Of a DNA stretch of 64,000 bases, positions 10,167 to 21,286 are shown piece after piece. Source of the stretch: Panicum virgatum (lineage: Eukaryota; Streptophyta; Magnoliopsida; Poales; Poaceae); contig NC_053150.1 in the NCBI RefSeq assembly GCF_016808335.1, positions 27,176,979 through 27,240,978 of the forward strand, in the 5' to 3' direction. The position numbers and the translations under genes were made by a program. Every line of letters begins with the position of its first letter. Positions within the stretch are counted from its first letter, which is position 1. The notes under the pieces are model-generated. The model was not told the DNA's origin. It did not search any database and saw only the letters and a program-made list of their open reading frames with translations.

Positions 10167-11785
10167 GAACTTTGCTCATCCCTGAGCAAAGCTAAACTTT
10201 TGGTTGTTGATCAAGAGTTGCTGCAATGCTTCATTTCTTCATCATGCACAAGTTACAACAAAACATTCTATCTCGAATTGAATAAGTTGGTCAAACTTTG
10301 CTCACCCGTTTTACCTTAATTTCCATGGGGCTTTTGGCCTTCTCCTTGTCTTGGGCGGTTGACACATAGAACGATTCATAAAGCACCACTTACCCCATTC
10401 CTTGCTCAAAATTATGTCCGGAGGTTTTCAAAAGTTTTCGAAAAATAAAAACAAGTTCCTCGGATGACACTCTCATTCGCTCAAAGGTGTTTTATCCTTA
10501 CCAAGGCCTTTTTGTGTGCCTTCTTTCTCCTACTTCTAAAGGCTGTTTGTGGAGCTCAAGGCAGGGATAAAGACTAAGGCATGCTTGTTTCGAATATTTT
10601 GCAAAGTCAAAGATCGGACCCAAAGAGTAAGCAAGTCATACAACCATGATCAAGAAGTTCATGTGTGTGAATATGTGGTGGATGGAGTAGAAAGCAAGAG
10701 GTTAGGATGTTCCATGATTTTGTCTCTCCCTTCTTATATTTTGGGCATGGCTAGTTTTCTTATTTTTGCATGGACCTTCATGTGTCCATATTTATTATTA
10801 TTTTTCATGGGCCTTCATGTGCCCTCTTCTTTCTTTTCAATACATAGCTCATGCCCTTACTGGAAAGAATTTTTGGGAGAGACTTTATGGAATATGGAAC
10901 ATCAAAGATGATATGAATGAGTGGATGGTATGGAAATGCTATTGTTCCAGTGTGGAAGTTTTTGCATGTGGAGGTGGTGTGTACGTGATTCTCGATCATG
11001 AGAGTATGAAACGCATCTCACAAAGGTCACAAAATTTGACAAAGCTCAAAAAGATACAAGCAGCATGTAGGTAAGATTATGTCTTTGTAGGCTTCGTGCA
11101 TATGGCTCTAGTAGGTATTTCTCATCATCGAGGAACTTTTTATTTTGTAGTTTTCAAAGATAAAAGTTCCGAACATAAAATTTTGCTCAGAACATATTTG
11201 TAGCAACTCTAATCCATCATTTCATATTCCTCAACAGCTTAGACTCAGATCATGCACTCACAACCCACAAAATTTCAGGTTCAGGATAAACTTTTTGAGA
11301 CCAACGAACTCAATTCTTGGAGAATATGAGTTGTAAACTATGCATGACAAGGGAATTTAATAGAGCAACTGTTCATCATTTCAACAGGAGAACTTAGGCA
11401 TTCTTACCGCTCATGAGAAAAATAAAACAAATGACACTTTAAGGGAAATAAAGCTAACTGACTCGACTTCTTTTTTTATTTTTATTGCATGCAATGCAAG
11501 ATGACGAAAGAAAAGAAACATGCAACTGCACGATACATGTTACCTTCGGGGACTCCTCCCCCCCAAGCTGGATTACTGACCGGGTGGAGGGTAATACCCG
11601 TAGTGCTGGTAGAATGCTTGAGCATCCTGATACTAATTCCGAAGCAGTTCCAAGGTGGCTTCATGATTTGCTTATTGTTGTGCGTGATATCTTTCGGTGT
11701 CTTGAATATGTTGAGTGAGGGCTCCGTGGGTCTGCTGTGTCCTGTCATCAATGTCATTGACTCGGATGTTGATGTCTTGTATCCC
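10167..11785 (-). other. Internal non-coding region of the Athila-like element, copy A
   Basis: Lies between ORF1 and the PPT. It carries only short open frames without domains; 10549-10911 on the plus strand looks membrane-like by chance. Copy B has lost about 975 bp of it (A 10343-11317). No gene seen. Confidence 0.5.
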
Positions 11786-13179
11786 CTAAGATAGATCAAG
11801 ATAACTTCGAGATGAAAACGAGCACCGGGCAGCAAAGAGTGGGGGTGCTCCGCTCGAACTAGAACCACTGGCATGTGCCCAGTTCATTCGTCCGGGTTGA
11901 TCCCACTTAGAGCTGCCACCGCTCTGCCAGGATGAACCTCTAGCTTCAGGTTGCGGGATATATCGGTCCCATCTGGACTGTTGTCCGGCCGAGGGTCCGA
12001 CTGTTCCAGCAGCGGGTGCACAACCTGCATAGCCATGAAAAGCTTGTGGTTGTAGTGGCGGCATATCCATTGCAGCATTTCGCGACCGGCTCCTGGTCAT
12101 CCTTCCCGTCACACTACTCCTGCGAGGTACTTCGGCGGGCTGCAACTCAAAAGTATAACCACGGCTTTTATATAAATGGAGTCCCGGGTTAGGAAACGGG
12201 ATCTCGTTTGTATAGCCGGGAAAGAAAAATATAATAGAGCCATCTGGAGCACTTTTCAGAGTATGTCCTTGAACTAAATATGCCAAATCGATTGATGGGC
12301 GTGGAGTAGTGATAAAAGAAACTCGAGCCCAATTCAACACACCCAAACTTGTGGCAATTCTAGTGACCAAAGAAGTGCACTCAACTGGTCCGGACATTGA
12401 AAATTTCCGAGCCATTGGCGAACCATTTCTTGCACAGGGGCAATTTTTGTTTTGTTCACTATGGCATAAAGGATACGAAGTTCATCCACACGAACTGTCC
12501 GGACATCATCTCTAGGGAAACACGTAAGAGCAACCCATTTATGCATCAAATGTAAAGTTGGATGCTGAATATCATTGCAATGGGGGTGCGTGTACGCATT
12601 TAACCCAGAGATGGTATGCCAAAAACTTTCTCGGTGATAACCCTTTGTTGCTTGCTCAAGATCAAGATTACACCTATGGTGAAAACCCAAAATAGTACTC
12701 AACTCTTTCCATGACAAAGAGAATTCCTCCCCGAAAAATCGGAATAAAATACCGTTATTTGTCTCCACGAGAGTGCAAAGAAACTGAATGGTTAATTCTC
12801 TCGAACCCAACTCAGAAATTTCAGCAAATGAAGACCATCCTAGGGCTTTCCAAACACTCATAAATTCAGCATTCATACCTGTCTTTTCCAGCAAGTCCTC
12901 ATCGAACTCCCATGTATGACCGAAGGTTCGACCCTTCAGGATGTTGTACGCTTGGAGTTCTTGCTCCCCTCGAATGTCGAGGTGGGAGTCATTCGGCGCC
13001 TCCTCTTCTTCTTGTTGTGCTGGCTGCTCTTCTGGTGCCTGGGACTCAGCTTGCTCATCTTGATGAGTGTAGCTTGGCATGGGGGTGGATGAGCGATGCG
13101 AGCTTGATCGACTCGAGCTCGACCTAGTCACCTTCTTGAGCGCTCCCGACACCTTCCTTCCGATGTTCCTGAAAGACAT
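11786..13179 (-). pseudogene. Athila-type ORF1, frameshifted, copy A
   Basis: Begins MSFRNIGRKVSGALKKVTR with a Ser/Arg-rich basic head and a Q/E-rich segment (QAPEEQPAQQEEEEAP), then a globular core (NAEFMSVWKALGWSSF, ELTIQFLCTLVETNNG, SLSWKELSTILGFHHRC, HLMHKWVALTCFPRDD) resembling the Arabidopsis retrotransposon ORF1/Athila family. The frame is lost near 12400 and resumes (SGPVECTSLVTRIATSLG, SIIFFFPGY) in the 12415-11786 frame, ending in a Ser/Gly/Trp-rich tail. The same shift is in B and C, so it predates the amplification. The role is presumed gag-like. The upstream open frame 13180-13701 is repeat leader, not protein. Confidence 0.72.
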
Positions 13180-13284
13180 TGCAGTAGACAAAACAAGCCA
13201 AATTCTCGGAAGGATTATGTCAGAGTTAGTAAAGACCAAGTTAGCTGTCCAAGAGTTAGTAGTCCTTGTGGGGCATGGTTGCCT

Positions 13285-13400
13285 CCCACAAAAATCATTC
13301 TTGTGGGTGATAACACTCCACAAAATCATTCTTGCGGGCGATGACGCACCACAAAACCGTTCTTGCGGGGTAGTGGTACCACCACAAACACGTTCTTGTG
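13285..13400 (+). repeat. Hairpin minisatellite in the ORF1 leader, copy A
   Basis: Four head-to-tail units of 31-33 bases starting at 13285, 13318, 13349 and 13382. Each has the form CCACAA-N8-TTGTGG or a slightly decayed version (CTTGCGGG), so each can form a short hairpin. Present at 36583 (B) and 54545 (C). Confidence 0.75.
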
Positions 13401-14615
13401 AAGGGAAGAAGGTAAACACGAAATGCAAATAAGAATGCAAAAGAGGAAAATCTTTTTCTTCTTTTTCGTATGAACTTGGAGAGAGACAAGAACAAAGAGA
13501 GCAGAGGAGCAATGAACACGAAGTGGGACTGCTGGAACTCGGGCAAGGGGAGTGCCATGGGCTCCCTGTGCACCGGGTTAAATAGAGGGGTGCTGCCCCT
13601 GAGCCGACCGACCAAAGGGGTTGGCCGGCCTGTGGCTGGCCCCAATTTTCCCTCCTTTTTTCAGTGATCCATAATGACTGCCACATGGTCCAAAATTGCA
13701 TGAATGAGTGTAGGGGTAGTCCGGTGCAGGCCTAGAAGTGGCCCCAAATGCATTTGGACATGTAAATCATCCAAGTTCATGCATGCACTACACTCCAAAC
13801 TTTTGTGGCTGCCATTTTCTTCCAAAATTGCCCCTTGGGCACTTCTCTAATTCCAGGATTCATGGGGGTTTATGATGCAAAAGATGAGAAAACAAAATAT
13901 GCAAGGGTTTTCATGCAAAAGATGCAATGTTCATGCAAGAAAGCGAATGGAATTGAGGAGAATTCAAACATGCAATGGTTGAAATCAAATATGGGATAAC
14001 TACCGATTTACCTGTTGGCAATGGTTCAAAATTTAGAGCCTTTTGAATGAGATATTTTATTCCGCCAACCTTGATTAGTTTGACAAAATAATTCCAAAGT
14101 GTGACACCGCTTTATGAAAGTTATCGGAAGAACTTGTACCTTGATGTGGTGTCTGGGGTACTCGGGATTATCACTTGGTCCTCTTTTGATCGGGTTGGAC
14201 TTCTCATGATACATATCATCCCATGGTACTGCCCCTGAAATGTTAGAAATTACTTACCTGGATTGCACCATAATGTGGTCGCTTTCTCGATTGATGCAGT
14301 GCTCATTGTTGTTGGTGATTAGGCAGCGACAATAGAGCACTTCTTCAGACAGAGAATTCGAGCCTTTTCCAAGGTTGGATGCAATCATGATTAATTCAAC
14401 TGCCGAAGTGTTGACTTCTCAAAATCAAGAGTGCCAAGTCACGCTTGTCTTAAAGTCGACTCAGATTCGTCGTGAAATTCATTGGCTAATTGGAATTGAG
14501 CGGAGACTACCCATGTCTTCACACAGAGAGAAGACATCATGGTTGTCCTGCCAGATCACTGGCCACTAACCATAGAGATTTTCCTTACTTATAGAAATTC
14601 TTTTAACCTATGCCT
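13401..14615 (-). other. 5' leader of the Athila-like element, copy A
   Basis: Between the minisatellite and the PBS. No convincing coding frame; short ORFs are not conserved in a coding manner. It holds a CT/A-rich tract near 13440 and the motif GGTTGGCCGGCC near 13620. Confidence 0.5.
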
Positions 14616-14633
14616 TCCCCGATAACGGAGCCA
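14616..14633 (-). other. PBS of the Athila-like element, copy A
   Basis: Minus strand TGGCTCCGTTATCGGGGA, 11 bases inside the 5' LTR. It resembles the TGGCGCCGTTGCCGGGGA type (tRNA-Asp) used by Athila-like elements, with mismatches towards tRNA-Glu. Confidence 0.7.
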
Positions 14634-14644
14634 AAAATGCTTCT

Positions 14645-15994
14645 TGGCGCCTACCAACGTCACCAGCGATGACGCCCGCAGACGCCAATTTGGTAGCAGG
14701 CAAATCATGGGCCACGAATAAATCCGCAAGCGCACGGAGTACCGCCATAACATTTTACCCGAGAGTAACCGGGATGTCATTTATATTTCCGCAGGGAAGG
14801 CTGCGGTGTATAGAACTTAATTAAGCTTGGAGAGACCACTATAGATTAATGTCAATGATCCGAACAGAAAATAATGTTCAAGGTAAAAGGGGTAGTGAAC
14901 ACACAAGTACAACTAGATAACACACCTAGGATATCGGAGAGGAGAGAGCAAGATCAAGGATAACTAGAGCTATATTCTATTATACTCTCATGAACAACTG
15001 AACTGAGTCATTCACAGCAAAAGGAAAAGCCTGATCAATGGACTAGGGAGACCGCATCCAAATGAACAGGAGAAGTCTGATCATCCGACAGCTTTATGTA
15101 CCTCCTACTCCTCTACCCGAACGAGGAAGATTACTCGGGGCACAGACAGGGCTATCACCACCTGCCGGCTACCTCTACAAACTATGGGGTAGAATCGCAT
15201 TCCAACGTGGTCATCAACCTAGTCTATCCGGGGCCTTAGTTCTAGAGCGCCCAATTAAGGAAGATGAAACAAAGCCATGATACACGACTAGTCTATGCAT
15301 GTGAATCACTCAAGACATTCATAACTCACAAGAAGGATCATATAGACAACAAGGGCATACGAACCAAAGTACTGAATAGAGTAAATAAGCATCTAGTACA
15401 AACTCAGAGAATTACAGGAAGAGAAAGTAAAAGACATATCAGACTCTCCATGAAGACTCTAAGACCTCGAACTACGACTCAAACCCAAACTCCTCTAGTC
15501 CTAAGACCTCTACAAGAGAAGATGAACTACATCTTGAGAGAGTAATTTGATTGCTTGGATGCTTGGTGATGATTGAAATGGAGCCCCTCCCCTCATATAT
15601 ATAGAGGGGAGCCATCCCTTGCTCGGCCGAGAATTGTGCACGGGACTCCTTGAACCAACTTCCCCATCCAATGAGGAGCTGCCACGTAGAAGACTTGAGG
15701 CGGTGGGGCCCAGGGACAGGTCGGTCGGCCTATAGGGCAGCCGGCCCCTTAGTGGGCCCACCGACCTTCTCCTTTGTTCCAGGGGCTGCCCTCGGGGCCC
15801 ACTTGTCGCTGGTGTGTGGCTCGGCCTTGTTCCTACTGAATTTCTGCTCTGTTGGCCTTTTGATCCATGTGCGGCGATATCTGATTAATCTGTGTTTGCT
15901 CCTTAGCCAAAAGGGTGAGATTACCCTCCATTTTCAGCTAAATCCTGCACTCATAGAAATATAGAGGGACATGTGGAATTCGGTTATTTATTAG
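14645..15994 (-). repeat. 5' LTR of the Athila-like element, truncated, copy A
   Basis: Matches 8664-10069 with small indels, including loss of about 50 bases near 15220. Homology stops at TTATTAG (15994), so about 83 bases of the LTR start are missing compared with the 3' LTR. The same truncation is in copy C (57308), so it predates the block amplification. Confidence 0.85.
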
Positions 15995-16453
15995 AGGAAG
16001 AGGACAGTGGGAGCCGCCGAAAGAGGTGCAAGTGCTCCTGGTGACGACGTGCATCATTCTCCTCAAAAGAAGAAGAGAACTACCACTACGATGACAACAA
16101 AGCGTAGTGCCTTTATTCAAACTAGTGATGATGACGATCTGTCGCACCGGTAAGAGTACTTTTCAGAAGTTGCTGCCCCATGTTTATTCACTATCGCCGG
16201 AGTTCTTTTTCCTTGATTTTTTCAAATCTATAGTGTTGTCAAGAAAGGCCTTGAGCCCCAGAGGCGAGGGGTAAATGTGCCAGAGGATGCTTGGCCAAGG
16301 CAAGGTGTACCTACTGATCCAGTGGACAATTCCTCGACTACTAGTGGGGCCGCGCCGGGGCAAGAGTTGCCCTCAGCTATCATTAACATCGCCACGAGTA
16401 CATTGGGTTATATTTCAGCACCAAATAATTCGTTTACTCTAGGTTCACTCTAG
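15995..16453 (+). pseudogene. Two-exon coding fragment of unknown family, copy A
   Basis: Exon 1 (15995-16149) reads open from the LTR junction with a basic/acidic composition (SPQKKKRTTTTMTTKRSAF, TSDDDDLSHR) and ends at CACCG|GTAAG. A matching acceptor CTATAG lies at 16233; splicing the 84-base intron keeps the frame into VVKKGLEPQRRGVNVPED and runs to TAG at 16453. Copy C (57309-57768) keeps both frames and the splice signals. The 5' end is lost at the LTR junction. I do not recognise the family; it could be a transposon ORF or a captured gene piece. Confidence 0.35.
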
Positions 16454-16672
16454 CCTGTAAAGTATTCATGCAAGCTTTACCCTGGTTTTGCATTTAAAAA
16501 AAGCTTCACCCTGGCCTAGTAGTGACCTCATCACTAGCTACTTGGTCTTCTAGAGGACCGGAGGACCAGGAAGGATCCAGCATGCATGCATATATACATG
16601 TCTGGCTTTAGCGCTGGCCTTGCTACCATTTTGGTGGCGACAATTGATGGCTTGGCTTCTTCTCCATGGATC

Positions 16673-18040
16673 TAGGCTCGAGCCTAGGGGCGTGCAGCCC
16701 ATGCGACCACACATGTTTTGGGGGCCCTAGAATTTGAAGCAGCCCATTAACCAGATCCGCCTCCTTCCCACATGGCCGGTCCAAATGCAAATGTGAATGG
16801 ATGCACACCACTGCCCCTTGTCCAAAACAAAAGGCCCACAACACCGTGGAGTACTGACGCCTGCCGCCTACCTGTTCAGTTGTCGTGCCGTCTTCCTGAC
16901 TTCCTATGCCGATTCATGTTCACGAGTCATGACACCGTGGGCCGAGCCGCTGAGGGAGACACTAGATGGCACGACAGGCATCATCGCATCACGCCGGCCA
17001 GTGGCCCTCGGGCAGGTAGAGGATTCAGCAACTGCATGTCTGCAACTTCAATTCCACTCTTCAAGCAATTGATAGGGCTTAAGGAGAAGTTAAATAGGTA
17101 TTTTTTTTATTCCCCAATTCTATAACTCTACATATACATGTACTTGTATCCTTTGAATCTTTAATGGATTAATCATAATTTTATTATTTCATCTTTTGTG
17201 TTAGAACAATCAATTGAAGTCATGTCTTCTGCAAATTGATCTAGAAAATATGATTCCAGTAGCCAAAGCATGAAAAGAGAAAAAGACTAGATGATTTAAC
17301 TCAATCTCAGAAAGGATCTATGGATAGATTTATTGTAAAAAAATCACAAGTGTCCTCCAATAATCAGATACTTGATCAGAGCCTTGCACTTGATAGTAGT
17401 CTTGACAATCATCCTAGATATGATGATCCACAAACAGAAAATAATGTTCGGGTTCATGAAGTTCTTATTGGTAGCACAAACATTGAGATGGATGGTAACA
17501 GTGACAACATCGGAGCCACTAATATTAAGATGGATAATAATAATGGTGATTCTTTCAGAAGATGGAAAATCTAATATTGATTCTTATGAACTCTACGTCG
17601 AGCTGAAATTTCTTCAAGATTTCGTTCCAAAAGAAAATATAGGCCCCTGTTGAGACTTTAAAGTTTCTGAAGCGCCATGATTATTTTCCCAATGCAACTA
17701 TTGCATATAGAGTTCTATTAACTATTCGGGTGACAGTTGCCTCAGCGGAACGAACCTTTGTCAAAGCTACTGAAGATTCTACTTACGATCTACAATGACC
17801 CAAGAAAGATTGATTATTAGTCTATCATTCAAGATTTTAATATTTAAAGGAACATGACAAGAATGAAGCTGTTTAAGTAAAGACTATACAACCAAGAATA
17901 AATAGGTACAATTCATGATGTGTTTCATTTCTATAAATAGAATATAGTATGTTTAATATTTCATTATTCTATTTCACTAGTCTAGTAGGCCTCACTTTAT
18001 AGTTTTGCACATGGCCCCAGTTTACGCCGGCACGACCCTG
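16673..18040 (+). mobile_element. hAT transposon with transposase remnant, copy A
   Basis: 1368 bp flanked by the 8-bp direct repeat CATGGATC (16665-16672 and 18041-18048). Imperfect terminal inverted repeats: TAGGCTCGAGCC at the left, CAGGGTCGTGCC on the minus strand at the right. Inside are decayed pieces of a hAT transposase: MDRFIVKKSQ at 17320, then ETLKFLKRHDYFPNATIAYR, VTVASAERTF and YLRSTMTQERL (17660-17850), the hAT dimerisation motif, spread over three frames. The protein is dead and internally deleted. Bases 16672-16687 form a perfect palindrome CTAGGCTCGAGCCTAG across the insertion border. Confidence 0.82.
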
Positions 18041-20310
18041 CATGGATCAAAAGTCTAGCTAGCCAGATCGACAAGATAGGAGACACCCCCAGCTTCTAGC
18101 CTTCTACAATGTTAATGTTAAGTTCCACAAACATGGCCATCTACACTCTAGGGCGATGAAAAACATGCATCGGCCATATTTTGTTCTAAGGGCGATAAAT
18201 TCTATCGGCCGTATCTTGCTTCTTCTTCAAGCTGATGACGAAACAACTTGCTCAGGCCTCCATACCTGCTTTATGGTCACCGACCTTGCTGGTATAACCT
18301 CCACTTGTTGTTCCATGGACTCCTTCTTTCGCATCCGTTGCAGCCTTCTCTTTTGGGTATGAGACAAGCCTGAGGGACACCACCTCGGCTGTATGTACAT
18401 TGAATCCTGTTTTGCACTCTTCTCTACCTCTTTGCTGCAATCAACATCTTCTTTGGCCAGATTATTGCTAGCAACAATCGGTCTTTGTGGTGAAGCATAA
18501 TTTGGATATATAGAAGGATATTGAATGTAATATGATTGCATATGCATTCTACTATAATCCATAGACATATAAAAGTAAGGATACCAGCAATACTATGGAG
18601 CAATCGGTCCATTGGATGAGACATAATTACCTTGATCTGATCGCCCTTTAGCCGATGCGGCTTGATGTGGCCGAATCAACACTTTTGGATTTGATAACTC
18701 AAGTGTGTGAACAGGAAAAGGATTTTGATCAATTTGCATTGCAGGAACAACCAGTCGTCGTTCATTTATGACCGATTGTATTTGTGTACGAAGAACATTG
18801 CAATTAGTAGTGGCATGAGAAAAAGTATTGTGCAACTTACAATATGTGCGTCACTTCAGTTCCTCCATTGATGGAATAGTGTGAGCGAACTTAATCTTTC
18901 CAAGCTTTGCCAACTCATCAAAAATCCTATCACACTTTGTCACATCAAAGGTGTATTTAATCTCATCATGCCGATTTTTAGGAATCGGCTTTAAAGAAGC
19001 ACAAGTGCTGGGTTTATCATTAGATGACCATACAAACTCAGCAGCATATACCTCATTATCCTCATCGTTTGAAGGTTCACCTTGTAGCACATGCATACCA
19101 AGACGATCGAATTTAAACTTTGCATCCTTACTTTAGCTTTCTTGAGCCAAAGCCCTTTGCAACACTTGATTAATAGTTAGAAACTCTTATCCTTCTAATC
19201 TTTCTTTAATATGAGTCCTCAAACCATTAAGAGCTAATTCGGTAAGATCCTTTTCAGAAATAACCAAGCTATAACATTGGTTTTTTGTATCTCTAAATCT
19301 TCTAATATATTCAGCAACAGACTCATCATGCTTTTGCTTAACTGATGTTAAATGACATAGCCTCAATTCATTATCACCATTGTAAAATGCTCATGAAATT
19401 TACGCTCTAATTGAGACCATATTTGGATAGAATTAGGAGATAATGCCAAAAACCATGAAAAAGTAGTACCAGATAATGACAAAGGGAATATTCTAATTTT
19501 TAAATGATCAAGACTACCATCAATTCCCATTTGTGCATTATACTGACTAACATGCTCCCATGTAGTCCTACTATCCTCCCCAATGAATTTAATAAATTCT
19601 GGCACCTTGAAATTCTGAGGATATGGTATGGAATCAAAACTCTCAGGATAAGGTTTTTGACACACAAGAGTTTTATCCTTAAGCTCTATGTCGAAAGACT
19701 CTTTAAACATAACAGCCAAATCTTCCTTATGTTTCTCAAGTATTTGATTAAAATAGGAATCATTTGGCCTTTGAACATTGGTACTAGAACTATTCGGCAT
19801 TTGCGGTGCATGATTCGGCTGTGTATATGGTGTTTGCTGCGAATAACCATTGTTTGGCATTGCACCATATGAATAGCCCAAACTTTGGGGAGGCATAGTA
19901 TACAGATTATAAGTCATAGTTGCATATGGAGGAGCACAACAACCAGTAAATCCATTTGTTCGGCTAAAAGTAGCCTGAACAGGAGGCATACTAGCAATCG
20001 GTTCAGGAGACGACTGATACGCCACCAGAGCACCAGGACCGGTCTGACCAGTCAGGAAACCGGTCTGACCAGTTGGAACCGGTCCACCAAGACCGGTCTG
20101 ACCGTTTTGTGAAACCGGTCTGACCGTTTTGTGAAACCGGTCTGACCGCTCCACTCGCGTTGTACTGTTTTGGAGGTTTCTGACCATCATAATGTCATAC
20201 TGTGGTGCAGGTATTGCCGATGACTCAGGAGGCATAGTATGATTTTGAAAACTACTAGCAACACTAGACATAGGAGCACTACTATCATTGGCCAAGGGTT
20301 GCTTTCCTAA

Positions 20311-20739
20311 GAGCATCTCCAAGAGTTTGCTATATTTTACTTGGCATATCTTGTGTTTTGCCAACTTCTAAAAAGATATGCCAAATAAAAAAAGAGCTTA
20401 TCTCCAACAGTTTGGCATAATTCACTTGCCAAATCCAGATCTAACTTACATCAGGAACCCTGAGAGAGAAACAAAATTATATTTATGCCCTTCCACCTCT
20501 TGACAACTTAAATCAGGAACCCATCTCTGTTATTTATTTCTTTTTTTCACCCTCCCACCTGACTAGAAACCACGATGCCAACCGCGCGCCGTGCGCGTAT
20601 ATTTACGCGCTGGAGGCTGGTTTTTCCCAAGTTGCCAAAAATTGCCAAGTCTTTTGCCAAATTGTTGGAGGAGTATTTTTAACGTTTTTGTCAAAAATCA
20701 AAGATGGCAACTCGATTTGCCAAACTGCTGGAGATGCTC
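20311..20739 (+). mobile_element. PIF/Harbinger-type MITE, only in copy A
   Basis: 429 bp with terminal inverted repeats GAGCATCTCCAAGAGTTTG and, on the minus strand, GAGCATCTCCAGCAGTTTG. It is flanked by the 3-bp duplication TAA (20308-20310, 20740-20742). Copies B and C have the empty site TTTCCTAA(C), so it inserted after the block was amplified. No transposase. The 3-bp TAA site points to the Harbinger/Tourist group. Confidence 0.9.
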
Positions 20740-20815
20740 TAACAACTTATCAGTCATGTTTTGGACAGTAGCAAGCACCTTCTCCTGACCATCAACTAGT
20801 AGTTGACTAATTTGC

Positions 20816-21025
20816 TCCATAGTAACAGGTGATGTCGAAGTACTTACATTATTGTTTGCTTTGGCTTGTTCTTCTTCATCCGAAAGAATGACCTCCTCCT
20901 TGTCCTTGGAGACTTCACACTCCATAGTAACAGGTGATGTCGAAGTACTTACATTATGTCGAAGTACTTACATTATTGTTTGCTTTGGCTTGTTTGCTTT
21001 GGCTTGTTCTTCTTCATCCGGTTCC
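20816..21025 (+). repeat. Local nested tandem duplication, only in copy A
   Basis: CTCCATAGTAACAGGTGATG occurs at about 20816 and again at about 20921. Inside the second copy GTCGAAGTACTTACATTAT and GTTTGCTTTGGCTT are doubled again. Copies B and C have one copy only. Confidence 0.85.
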
Positions 21026-21260
21026 TGGAGAAGTGAGACAAGAACTACTGACACTTCTCTTCAATTTCTTTCTCTTTGCGCCGTGTGTTCTCCTCTTCGC
21101 ACTCTTTGATGAAGGCTTCATAAGCTTGACGATCTTCAGCCAATAGTTGATCAACAGTCGGCCTAACAATATTGCTAGCATCAATGTCACCACTTGACAG
21201 CTTCACCATGGTACTAGATGGAGTAGATTAGATCGATTTTTAAATAACCAAGATCTTTCT

Positions 21261-21278
21261 TCCCTAGTGGAGTCGCCA
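21261..21278 (-). other. PBS of the minus-strand gypsy element, copy A
   Basis: Minus strand TGGCGACTCCACTAGGGA lies 8 bases inside the LTR end and before gag, in the correct place for a primer site. I do not assign the tRNA with certainty. Confidence 0.65.
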
Positions 21279-21286
21279 AAATATAT

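Larger units (their letters stand above)
8664..15994 (-). mobile_element. Athila-like LTR retrotransposon on the minus strand, copy A
   Basis: Two homologous LTRs (8664-10152 and 14645-15994) flank an internal region with PBS (14616-14633), ORF1 (13179 to 11786) and PPT (10153-10166), all in minus-strand order. No protease, RT or integrase is seen between ORF1 and the PPT, so the element is non-autonomous or internally deleted. It inserted into the RNase H of the chromovirus (left flank ACTAT). The 5' LTR is cut short at 15994, so the second TSD cannot be seen. Confidence 0.82.
18049..21209 (-). pseudogene. Minus-strand Ty3/gypsy gag, interrupted by a MITE, copy A
   Basis: Starts MVKLSSGDVDASNI at 21209 and runs leftwards. 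Features: an acidic/basic linker; a Pro/Gln/Tyr-rich region; a GQTG repeat (20030-20150); the gag core VPEFIKFIGEDSRTTWEHV, FSWFLALSPNSIQIWSQLERKFHEHF, SVAEYIRRFRDTKNQCYSL, ELALNGLRTHIKERLEG; and the spacer VYAAEFVWSSN, YTFDVTKCDRIFDELAKLG, LHNTFSHATTNCNVL. It breaks by stops near 19190 and 18850, several frame changes, and the MITE at 20311-20739. The far end (WCPSGLSHTQKRRLQRMRKK, 18250-18390) is the usual gag-pol linker. Pol is absent. Confidence 0.83.

Noticed and set aside
10549..10911. Plus-strand ORF with membrane-like segments
   Set aside because: Lies antisense in a non-coding part of the Athila-like element, is deleted in B and altered at its end in C.
13285..13400. CRISPR-like array
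   Set aside because: Units are contiguous and degenerate, without unique spacers, and the context is a plant retroelement leader.
12334..13701. A 455-codon minus-strand ORF taken as one protein
   Set aside because: Only the part from MSFRN (13179) resembles ORF1. The first 174 codons translate the hairpin minisatellite and leader, and differ in frame in copies B and C.
18595..18850. Separate small genes on the minus strand
   Set aside because: They are consecutive frame pieces of one decayed gag, matching in order the gag spacer region.
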